Below, piece by piece: positions 48,977 to 58,341 of a stretch of DNA of 64,000 nucleotides. Origin of the DNA: Dactylonectria macrodidyma (taxonomy: Eukaryota; Ascomycota; Sordariomycetes; Hypocreales; Nectriaceae); the NCBI GenBank assembly GCA_020744425.1, contig JAGMUV010000002.1, forward strand, positions 3,082,501 to 3,146,500, in the 5' to 3' direction. A program made the translations under genes and the position numbers. The number at the start of each line of letters is the position of its first letter. Positions within the stretch are counted from its first letter, which is position 1. The notes under the pieces are model-generated. The model saw only the letters and a list, made by a program, of their open reading frames with translations, was not told the origin of the DNA and ran no database searches.

Positions 48977-49623
48977 GTTGGCGGCTTCGGGGTGTTTGAG
49001 GCGTTGGAGCGGCGAAAACGGCTGTGGAAGATGTTCTTTGAGGTGGAGGTCGGCAAACCAGCGCGCGTGCGTTCGTTGGTCAGTCGGCGTCAGGCTGAAG
49101 CTACACACCGAAATTGAAAAACAGGCAAAGCCGAGCAAAGGCAAGCCAGGCTCCCAGGGCGGTGGTGCCTGGGGAAGCAAGGAGCCAGTCACGTGACTGA
49201 GAGCCCATTCGGTCGAGCTCAGCGCGAGTCACAGCGGTTCACGTTCTGGAGCAATTCACTTCGCAGGTCCCATGTGCAAGAGCGGACATAAATTAACCAA
49301 CCTCGAAACGTGAACCATGACAACCGCCCCCAAGCTGGCCTGACGCATGTTCCCCGAGTTCCCCCCCGTATCCTGGGCCTTCCTTCAGCTGGACATCCGG
49401 GGGAACTCTTCGATTTTCTCATCCGACTCCCCCGACTCCTCCCACGACGAGCTCCCCTTCAGCCAGCGCTCATTTTACCCCACCATCCCCCAGTATCGCT
49501 GCGTGGTAGATCCGAGGCGAGGCTGCTGAGCCACAGCTTTTCGAGCCGCCCCCAACCCTGACGACGAACCGCTTTGCCACCACCAGAAGCCGAGAAGCTA
49601 GGAATATTCCAAAACTCGTTGCT
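48977..49623. promoter_or_regulatory. Divergent promoter smd1 / cul3
   Basis: 647 bp between divergent start codons. The perfect palindrome CAGTCACGTGACTG lies at 49186-49199, 210 bp from smd1 and 425 bp from cul3. The remainder is C-rich near cul3. Confidence 0.5.
49186..49199. promoter_or_regulatory. 14-bp E-box palindrome CAGTCACGTGACTG
   Basis: Perfect inverted repeat centred on CACGTG, containing TCACGTGA, between smd1 and cul3. A bHLH (Cbf1-like) binding site is the likely reading. Confidence 0.5.
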
Positions 49624-52313
49624 ATGATCTCTGGCCGTGGTGGTGCAGCGCGGGCTGGGCGTATTCGCCCACCCCGTCGCATTGTGCGTGTAAGTCCGTC
49701 CGAAAGGAGCCCCGGGAACAGGGACCCAGCGTCTGTCTCGCCCAGCAGGCCGATCCTTTCCCATGTCTCACGACGACAAGGTCACTAACGCGCCCTCCCG
49801 CAGCCGAACGGACCGGGCGAAAGTGCCGATTTTGAGGCATGCTGGAACATGCTTAAAGAAGCCCTCCGCGACATCCACAACAAGAATTGCAGTCGACTGT
49901 CGTTTGAAGAACTCTATAGAGCGGCCTACAAGATCGTCCTTAAGAAGAAAGGCGAGGTGCTATACGACCGGGTCAAGGAGTTTGAGGAGCAGTGGTTCGC
50001 CGAGCATGTCATCCCCAAAATCTCGACTCTCGTCACCCGAAGCCTCATTAATATTGGAGTCGACCGAACCTCGGCAACATCCGTCAACGAGAGGCGCCAA
50101 ACAGGTGAGAAGTTCCTCAAGGGGCTTCGAGACACCTGGGAGGATCACAACATGTCGATGAACATGACGGCTGACATCCTCATGTATCTTGACCGAGGAT
50201 ATACCCAACTCGAGTCCCAGCGAGTCCCTATCTTCGCCACCACGATCGCTCTTTTCCGCGACCATATCCTTCGATCCTGTTTAAATTCGAATAGTAAAGC
50301 TATGGTCATCGACATTCTAATCTCAGTGATTATTGACCAGATCAACATGGAGAGGGAGGGTGATGTCATCGATCGGAACCTCATCCGAAGTAGCAGTCGA
50401 ATGCTGAGCTGCCTCTACGAGACGGAGGAGGAAAACGAAAACGATAAACTTTATTTGACTGTCTTCGAACTCCGCTTTTTGGAAAATAGCAAAGCATTCT
50501 ACAAAACAGAATGTGAGAGGCTTCTGCGAGAATCGGATGCTGGCGCTTGGCTACGACACACACAGCAACGACTGCACGAGGAGGTCGACCGGTGTGGAAC
50601 GACGATTGAGCTGGAAACACTACCAAAAGTCACCAGCACTATCGACCAAGAACTCATCATCTCTCATCTGTCCGAATTTCTGGCTTTGGATGGTAGTGGG
50701 CTGAAGTGGATGATAGATAATGACAAGATCGATGACCTCTCCATCCTCTACCGACTGATATCAAGAGTCGATGAGAAAAAGACGGCGCTCCGAGATATCT
50801 TGCAACGACGTGTGGTTGAGCTTGGTATCGAGATTGAGAACTCGCTCAAGAGTACTGACTTTTCGACGGCCCAAGGCGAAGGTGAAGAAGGTGGCGACGG
50901 AGAAAAGTCGAAAACTCTGAATCCCGCAGCGCAGCAGACAGCCGCAGCTATTAAATGGGTAGACGATGTGCTGCGATTGAAGGACAAGTTCGACAACCTG
51001 TGGAACCAGTGCTTCCAAACCGACCTTATCCTTCAGAGCGCCCTTACCAAGAGCTTTTCTGATTTTATCAACATGTTTAGCCGGAGCTCTGAGTACGTAT
51101 CGCTCTTCATTGACGACAACTTGAAGCGAGGCATCAAGGGCAAAACGGAGGCCGAAGTCGACGTCGTGCTGGAGAAGGCTATTGTCTTGATTCGGTACCT
51201 ACAGGATAGGGATTTGTTTCAGACATACTATCAGAGGCACCTGGCCAGACGACTCCTTCACGGGAAATCGGAAAGCTCCGACGTTGAGAAGCAGATTATT
51301 TCTCGCATGAAGCAAGAAATGGGCCAGCAGTTCACCAGCAAGTTTGAAGGCATGTTCAGGGACCTGGTCACCTCAACCGAGCTCACCACCAACTACCGAG
51401 ACCACATTCGCTCTGTTGGAGATGGTAGTAGGATTATCGACCTCAACATAAATGTTCTCACAACCAACTACTGGCCACCCGAGGTTATGGGTCGGACAGC
51501 TCAGATTGGCGATGGGTCACGAGTTACTTGTACATACCCTCCTGAAGTTGCGCGACTGCAGGCGAGCTTTGAACAGTTTTACTTGACGAACCGGAATGGA
51601 CGCAAGCTGACGTGGGTCGGCACCACGGGCAGCGCCGACGTCAAGTGTACGTTCCCCGCCATTCCTGGCAAGTCTGGACCGCTTGCTCGAGAGCGCAGAT
51701 ACGAGATCAACGTCCCAACATTTGCCATGGTCGTCTTACTTCTGTTCAATGATCTTGAGGAAGGCGCTTCCCTGTCCTTTGAGGAGATCCAAGACAAGAC
51801 TAGCATTTCCACATCAGACCTCATGAGGACTCTGACCGCAATCGCTGTTGCGCCCAAGTCTCGAGTGTTGCTCAAGGCCCCCCTCACCAAATCTGTCAAG
51901 GCTGGCGACAAGTTCTCATTCAACGTAGCTTTCCAGAGCAAGACCATCAGGATCAAGGCACCCATCATCAATGCTGTTTCAAAAGTCGAAGACTTGACCG
52001 AGAGGAAGCACACGGAGGAAAAGAACAACCAGACGAGAGCTCACATTGTTGATGCAGCAATTGTGAGAATCATGAAGTATGTCTTATTCGGCTCCTCAAC
52101 TTTTTTATTCTTTTTGCATACTAACCTCCCCGTAGGTCCCGCAAGGAGCTCAGCCACTCTCAGCTGGTCAGTGAAGTTCTTGCACAGCTTACAAGCCGAT
52201 TTCGGCCCGAGGTGTCTCTCGTCAAGAAACGTATCGAGGATCTCATTGCCAGAGAGTACCTTGAGCGGCCGGACGAGGATGGCTCGCCGTCGCTCTATCG
52301 CTATGTGGCTTAA
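49624..52313 (+). CDS. cul3: Cullin-3 ubiquitin ligase scaffold
   Basis: Three exons (49624-49689, 49804-52076, 52136-52313) encode 838 aa. Cullin-3 is the scaffold of CRL3 ubiquitin ligases, binding BTB-domain adaptors with its N-terminal cullin repeats and the RING protein Rbx1 with its C-terminal cullin homology domain. Seen: MISGRGGAARAGRIRPPRR as a short basic N-terminus, SFEELYRAAYKIVLKKKGEVLY (start of cullin repeat 1), HLARRLLHGKS and EQFYLTNRNGRKLTW in the homology domain, and the winged-helix end ELSHSQLVSEVLAQL to SLYRYVA. The neddylation lysine is Lys780 in IVRIMK; intron two splits its codon (AA|G). It is a little longer than human CUL3 (768 aa) owing to acidic loops such as GEGEEGGDGEKS. 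Confidence 0.97.
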
Positions 52314-53149
52314 GCATATGCGTTGACGATGTCACGAATGACGAAGAAATAAAAGAACCCAAAATATACCACAGCCCGCATGGCGTTTTGAGGAGGATCA
52401 CTTGTGATTTAGCTAGGCATATATTTGCAAGCTTTGGTCTTCAAGCATTGTCTTGGACAGCACGGCAAGGGAGGCAAGTGGCCGCAGGCTGTGGCGCTAT
52501 TTACTTAGACGTGTTTTACACGTAGATGCATACTGCAATAGCTATCATCGACATAAATATTCATGCTTTGCATGATCCGACTATGGATCTTTGAGCACAT
52601 CGATTTACTATTAAAGAAATTCTAGCTATCGTTGAAGAGTTGAGGAATCAGGGCTGAGGGCTTGAGCATTGGAAACGTAGCACACCCTTGCAAGAACCAA
52701 ATCTGGGAATAGCACTTGAGAAGGAAATACTGAGAAGCTTTATTTCTAGCTCGGCAGTATATATACGCATTATTCGCACGAATGAATTAAACAAATGCAA
52801 AGTGTAGATCAATTTAACCCAGTTCGTTCGTGGCGAGACGACGAGGAGAGCAAACACCTGCCGTCTCTTGCCTCACCAAGGGATCACGTGACACACTGTG
52901 GGCAGCAGACGAACCAGGCAATCACAGAGACGCTCTGTTCAGACTTCATCGACTTTGAAGAGCAAGCAATCCCTCGCACCAAGGAAAAACGACCCGCGCG
53001 TTCATTAAAACAATTGTTACAGGCCGTTACCGGATACTTCCGTCCCGTCTGAGCCATTCCAGCTGCCATAAAGAGTCGCAAACGTTCACGTTCCCCCCCG
53101 CGAAACTCACATCCTTGCATCTATCTCACCCAGCTGGGCCACCAACACC
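52314..53149. promoter_or_regulatory. cul3 3' region and lsm2 promoter
   Basis: 836 bp. The left two thirds are A/T-rich and likely 3' UTR and terminator. TCACGTGA lies at 52884-52891, 259 bp before the lsm2 ATG. C-rich leader sequence follows from about 53080. Confidence 0.5.
52884..52891. promoter_or_regulatory. E-box TCACGTGA upstream of lsm2
   Basis: Eight-base palindromic E-box 259 bp upstream of the lsm2 start codon. Confidence 0.45.
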
Positions 53150-53724
53150 ATGCTCTTCTTTAGGTACGCCGATCCCCGTCTTTCGTTTGGATGAGTTCAG
53201 TTATTTTCTCGACGTTCCCCCCTGGCGGGAATTCATGGAGTTGTGTCTGGACTCTTTTGGCTGACTCGCCGCCCACCCCCCCGCCGCAGCTTCTTCAAGA
53301 CGCTCATCGACCACGAGGTCACCGTCGAGCTTAAGAACGACATCCAGCTTAAGGGCGTCCTTAAGAGCGTCGACCAGTACCTCAACATCAAGCTCGACGA
53401 CATCCAGGTCGTCGACGAGCTCAAGTATCCTCACTTGGTACGTCAAACAATAACTGCACTTTCTTTTCCTCCCTCCTTTGAATGTCTGAGAGGACTTGGA
53501 GACGCTGACTAGAACGCCCGCACCATTTTGTAGAGCTCCGTCAAGAACGTCTTCATCCGAGGATCCGTGGTGCGGTACGTTCACCTGCCCTCATCTTCGG
53601 TGGACACGCAGCTGTTGGAGGACGCCACCCGAAGAGGTAAGTCGCGAGAGACCTGGCTGAGAACGAACGGGTTTCGTTGACAATGGTTGTAGAAGCGGCA
53701 GCTCAGCAGGCCAAGGCCAAGTGA
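53150..53724 (+). CDS. lsm2: U6 snRNA-associated Sm-like protein LSm2
   Basis: Four exons (53150-53163, 53290-53437, 53534-53636, 53693-53724) encode 98 aa. LSm2 belongs to the LSm2-8 ring on U6 snRNA in the nucleus and the LSm1-7 ring for cytoplasmic mRNA decapping. It reads MLFFSFFKTLIDHEVTVELKND, then IQLKGVLKSVDQYLNIKLDD (Sm1) and KNVFIRGSVVRYVHLP (Sm2), with a short Ala/Lys tail. The first coding exon is 14 nt, so intron one falls in codon 5, phase 2, exactly as in smd1. Introns are 126, 96 and 56 nt. It converges on pso2 across 402 bp. Confidence 0.97.
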
Positions 53725-54126
53725 GCGGGCACCTGGAATTTTTCAAGGCAAGAAGAGGACATGGATTTTGCTTGAGGCGTGATGCATCTTGGGGGTCTGC
53801 CTGGGAGATATGGCTATTGCATGGATGGTGTACTGACAAAAAGAATGAGGGGAGATTCATGCGGCGTTGGCTCCTGAGCTGGATAATGAAATGCATTTCT
53901 TTCTCCATCTTTGTGTCGCCACCCTGGTATATGCTGCAGGGAGAGAGAGGAGAAGTGTCACCAAAAGAAGAAGCAGGTGCAAATAACACAGCTGGCGAAC
54001 ATCCCGTTGTAAATAGTCCGCTGCGGAGAGCTCCCGTATTGCCAGGGCAGCATTATCCATATTTGCAAACCTCATCTATCAGACGTCATCTATCAGTCAG
54101 CTGCCGGCACATATCCAGTTGTCCGA
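53725..54126. other. Convergent 3' region lsm2 / pso2
   Basis: 402 bp between two stop codons. Frames here have no family resemblance. It presumably holds both 3' UTRs. Confidence 0.5.
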
Positions 54127-56709
54127 TCACCACCATGCTCCGCCTCCCTTTCCAGACTTCCCCTCCCATAGGGCTTTACTTTCATCATCTTCATCCTCTA
54201 TAAGCGGTATTACCAAACCTCCTCGCCGCCTCTCAGCCATCCACCGATCGATCCACCCCTTCATCCGCGTTCTCGACTGCTCACTGCCCACGTTTACCGT
54301 GGGAATTACCTTTTCGATCCTGAGGCTCATGACAAACAGGGCCAGCTCTCGGAAACTGCTGTGTTCCGAGTAGGGTACGCCGAAGCACATGGCTTCTTTG
54401 GTGCTCCCTCTTTGCGGAGTAAAGTCTTTGTACCCGAACCGTGTTCGCCAGCCTTTCCCGTGGAGAATTTGATCGGTTTGTATGCTGCTAGGTGATGTGT
54501 TGGCTCCGATGGGTTTTCCATTAGCAGGTCGGAAGTTCCATCCGCTGGGGCGGAACCCTACAATGCGACTGAAATGAGGCTTGTAACTGTTGAGGTATTC
54601 CTGAAGAGTCTCGGCGCGGATCTCCATGAGCATTTGCATGTGGACTTGCGCCTCAACAGGGTTGGAGGTTAGTAGCTCCGTTAGTTCGGGGTCCCCAAGT
54701 TGCTTGCATATCTTAATCTTGCCAGGTGATGCAAAAATCTTCGATCCCAGAGCCTTCGCAATTGCAATACAGATGCGTTCCTTTCCAATTGAATAGGTGC
54801 CGCAAATCACCAACAGACGCTGTCGGGGCCCTGCCTTGGTTGCAGATTGCTCATTCTCACCAGTCCATTTGCCTTTAAAGAACTTGCTAACAGTAGGGGT
54901 CCCCGTAGATTTTGCTGCGTGATCCCAGACGTCGTCCTTGCAGTTTGGATTGGGCGACATAGATCCAATTAAGTCCGCACAGGCAGTGATGACATCGTCT
55001 TGTCGTGGGAAAGAGTATCGAGGATTGAGGTATGTAGTATCGAGATAGCAAATGTCAATCTTCTGCTGTTTTTGTTTCCCGGAAATGGAGTCGACGATGT
55101 CGGGTTTGAGAAGCGGATGTGTGACATGAGCAGGACATGCTCGAAAGTCGCCACAATGCAGTATGCGCTGCATTCGACTGTTCGGTCCCTTTCGCATAGT
55201 TTTCTCGAAGAGGAATAGAGAACTCCCAGGACAGTGGTTAGCGGGGATCATGGTGACAGTAGCTCCCTCGGTCCCGGGGATGTCATATGGTTTGTCAAAC
55301 TCCAGTCCGACAACCCATTTTGCAGCGGTTCGGAGCTGTTGCTTGACGAGGCTGCCAGTGACTTTGCTGCAATATATTGGACCATGCCGCCAGGTTGATG
55401 TGAGACCAATGTAATGGTCACTATGGAAATGGCTTAAGAAGTAAGCCTTGCACCCCTCGACCGCGCCATAGCGGAATGCATCCACACAAATAAAGAAGCC
55501 TGGCATGATCTTGTAGAACGGACATGTTCTCTCATACGCGGGTCTGCCTCGGGACGAATGTTCGGCCGCAGCGGCTGTTGCCCAAGCCGAATCTTCAGCA
55601 TTGTTGGACATGATCTTCGAAAACGCAGATTTGGGTGTATTTTTTGGAGCGTCGATGTCGAAAGGGTTAGCTTGACCGGGCCTGGGGACTGCTGCTCGGG
55701 CAAAGCGTTTGCTGACCTCGCCGGCTTCGACTTCTGATGGCTCCTTGGGGCCGCTTGGTGCTGATTTCTCGACTTGAGGTAATGGGATCGGGTTGCCATC
55801 TAGACATGAGTTGACGTGGCGTGTGGCTTCATCAGTGGAAACCCCAGCTAGACTACCGTTGCAGATAGGGCAGCTTTCTATCATGGATCCGTCATTGAAG
55901 GTATCATCAGCCAAGTCTTCACTGGAGAGCCACCCCGCTTCCTCTGCCTCAAGGAGGGCTTGCTCGCGCATAAACCTCCTCTCTCGCATTTCTTCTCCTT
56001 CGAAGTCATCCGTATCAAGTCCGGGTATGTCAGGAAATTCTCCGGAATCATTGAATTGTTCGTATGTAGAGTCTTCATGTTTTAGATTTGTAGGATTTAT
56101 ATCGTCCTCTTCGGCGTCCTTCTTGTTGTCCTTAGCAAAATCGTCTATATGAACCTCTTTGATTGGGGAATACTCCGCACATTGACTTGTGGTTTTGATT
56201 GCTGGCTTGTCAACGTTGACAGAGTCGTCGGCTTCATCTTCGCTATCGGAATCAATGACAAAACCGGTCTGCATTCGGGGTTTCTTGGATCGGGAATTCT
56301 CCTCGGCCTTGGCTGGAGAACTGGTCTTTTCCAGTTCTGCTTCCACCTCCTTCGTAAGCCCATCTTCGGGCTCTTGGCTCAGCTTTCTCTTCTTATTTGA
56401 CGATTGAACCTCATTGTATCGGTCGGAGTCGATTGCACTATAGATATCCTCGAGGCCACTGTCGGGTGTTTCTGATGCAGTCCCCACGAAAAGGGGATCC
56501 TCTTGCTTCTCGGCCTTTTTGAAAAAGCTCAAGATGCTCGGCTTTGGAGCGGTTGTGCCTCCTACAAAGAGGGAGTCTTCTGGCTTGTCGGCTTTTTTGA
56601 AGAAACTCAGGATGCTTGCGTTTGGCTTGGCAGGTTTTCTAGAAACATGCGGGCTGGAGACAGCTTTCCTTGGAGTATGGGATCGACCGGATTTCGTTGA
56701 CGTAACCAT
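54127..56709 (-). CDS. pso2: DNA crosslink repair nuclease Pso2/Snm1
   Basis: Single-exon 860-aa member of the SNM1/DCLRE1 family, a 5'-3' exonuclease that processes DNA interstrand crosslinks in the nucleus. The disordered, acidic N-terminal third begins with a 26-residue duplication, each copy containing SILSFFKKA, resembling a PCNA-interacting PIP box. A UBZ4-type zinc finger follows (Cys280, Cys283, His298, Cys302; CPIC...HVNSC). The C-terminal half is the metallo-beta-lactamase/beta-CASP nuclease with HFHSDHYIGL (HxHxDH metal ligands), HCGDFRACP, LDTTYLNPRY and the DRMBL end motif PYSEHSSFREL. The start MVTSTKSGR is the first in-frame Met. A Cbf1-like ATCACATG lies about 220 bp upstream (56931-56938). 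Confidence 0.96.
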   Translation of the reverse strand: MVTSTKSGRSHTPRKAVSSPHVSRKPAKPNASILSFFKKADKPEDSLFVGGTTAPKPSILSFFKKAEKQEDPLFVGTASETPDSGLEDIYSAIDSDRYNEVQSSNKKRKLSQEPEDGLTKEVEAELEKTSSPAKAEENSRSKKPRMQTGFVIDSDSEDEADDSVNVDKPAIKTTSQCAEYSPIKEVHIDDFAKDNKKDAEEDDINPTNLKHEDSTYEQFNDSGEFPDIPGLDTDDFEGEEMRERRFMREQALLEAEEAGWLSSEDLADDTFNDGSMIESCPICNGSLAGVSTDEATRHVNSCLDGNPIPLPQVEKSAPSGPKEPSEVEAGEVSKRFARAAVPRPGQANPFDIDAPKNTPKSAFSKIMSNNAEDSAWATAAAAEHSSRGRPAYERTCPFYKIMPGFFICVDAFRYGAVEGCKAYFLSHFHSDHYIGLTSTWRHGPIYCSKVTGSLVKQQLRTAAKWVVGLEFDKPYDIPGTEGATVTMIPANHCPGSSLFLFEKTMRKGPNSRMQRILHCGDFRACPAHVTHPLLKPDIVDSISGKQKQQKIDICYLDTTYLNPRYSFPRQDDVITACADLIGSMSPNPNCKDDVWDHAAKSTGTPTVSKFFKGKWTGENEQSATKAGPRQRLLVICGTYSIGKERICIAIAKALGSKIFASPGKIKICKQLGDPELTELLTSNPVEAQVHMQMLMEIRAETLQEYLNSYKPHFSRIVGFRPSGWNFRPANGKPIGANTSPSSIQTDQILHGKGWRTRFGYKDFTPQRGSTKEAMCFGVPYSEHSSFRELALFVMSLRIEKVIPTVNVGSEQSRTRMKGWIDRWMAERRRGGLVIPLIEDEDDESKALWEGKSGKGGGAWW

Positions 56710-57516
56710 TTTGAAGAACCGAGGGCATGGACTCGGAGTCTCGCACCAGATGGCTGAGTATGGACGTGGACTTAGAAGACTCGGGGTAGGAAATGGGATT
56801 GAAGTTGTATTTTGTTGACCGAACAGATAAAGGGAGGCTGCTTGCCTGGTGTGTGCTGAAGTGGGATGAAGTTCGCCACTGGAACGCGAGGGCGCGCTGG
56901 AGCTAAAGTGGCTTGTGTGGGCATCGCGAAATCACATGACTGGAAGTGGTCACACTACAATCGTGTCTTCGTCCCCAGTCTGGAGCAGACGATCACGAAT
57001 CAGACATCATTCGCATTTGAACAATCGGGAACAAGGGAAGATATATACTCTTTATCATGATGGGACTCATTTTCATTCTTACTATGTAGCCGCATCTTTT
57101 CTTTCGATTTTGAACTTGAGATAATAAGGTTTGTCAGTCCTCGATGCCGCTAAGCATTTTTGAGAGAGTGTCCAGCTGAGGGGGAGGTATTCGTAGCAAA
57201 TACGTGCTATGTAGTAGCTGGATAGTATCACGTAGTCTGTTAACTTTGTACAGTAAGAAGACAGCTGTCTGATTTTACCCCATATCCCGGCTTCCGGTTT
57301 CAGCGGTTTCAGGCGTGCATGGCTTGTCATCAAAAGCGGGCTGTTGTTAGTGAGCACTGAGCCGTTTGGCGCTGAACCCAGCCCCCTATTATCCCTATTC
57401 CTGGCGGCGCTATCAATCTTCCAGTTATCTATGATCAGCCATCTCAACCCTTGCAGTTCAACCCCATACCGCTGATTTCACCAATCTCATCCACCGAACC
57501 GGTGCAAATCATCATC
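56710..57516. promoter_or_regulatory. Divergent region pso2 / DUF7053-like gene
   Basis: 807 bp. ATCACATG at 56931-56938 fits RTCACRTG. No reading frame of note. Confidence 0.45.
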
Positions 57517-58084
57517 ATGGCTTGTGAGTGAACCCAGTAAAAGACATGCCGACCTCATTCTGACGGCCTACTTAGCAATGCTCCGCACCTCTGCTGAGAT
57601 TCAGCACGTCACCGCCATCCCGCCTGGTATCCCGGTTGCAAAGGCCGTCAAGCTCCTCCATGACCACGCGTTCTTCCTCAGTTGTGATCCGCACATGATC
57701 AAGTTCGAGGTCCTGCCTACGCCATCGGACCCTGCACCCACGATCCCAGAGGAGCGCGAGGTCGAGGCCATTGCACCCGCCAAGGTGTACTCTGTCACCG
57801 ACAGGGTGCACACTCTGCCCGCTGGTCTCTGGGACTCCGATGTTGTCAGCACATGCGAGTATTTCAACCTGGAGAACGGCCTCTTTGTCAGATTGCAGAG
57901 CCCTCTGAGTGTGGTAATGGAGACAGTGTGGCTGATAACGGAGGCAGAGGATGGAAGCTGCGAACTGTTTGAGGATGTCGTGATCAAATGCTCAAGATTC
58001 TTGATTGGGATCGTCAAGGGAACCTGCGAGTCAGGATGGAATGACGTCCATGGCAAAATCATCGAGAAGATGAAAGAGCCATGA
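57517..58084 (+). CDS. Conserved fungal protein, DUF7053-like
   Basis: Proposed two exons, 57517-57523 and 57576-58084, giving 171 aa starting MASMLRTSAEIQHVTAIPPG. The first exon would be only 7 nt (ATGGCTT), followed by GTGAGT and a 52-nt intron ending CTTAG. The fallback is an unspliced start at 57578 (MLRTSAEI...). The pattern TSAEIQHVTxIPPG, HDHAFFLSCDPHMIKFE, then VTDRVHTLPAGLWDSDVVS and late LVVxMETVWLITE-like beta strands agrees, from memory, with the fungal DUF7053 family, which has a lipid-binding START-like look. Function unknown. No signal peptide or membrane segment. It converges on the receptor gene with 257 bp between. Confidence 0.7.
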
Positions 58085-58341
58085 ACCACATTGGCGACAA
58101 GGAGTGAATGAGGCTATTACGAATATCTAGATGGCGGTGGGAATTAGAAAGAGCCCCTTTAGAGCTTGCATGTCATTTAAACAACCCTACCGAGCCCTTT
58201 ACTCAACTTGCTTCAAAATGATAGTTCTGGGTATCTACATTGTCTCATAAAATGGGCACGTCGCGCTTTCAGCTGACCAACCCCCGTAGTTTTGGCATTC
58301 CGACCGGCACAGATGTGTAAAACGATCGAAACCTGGTCTCT

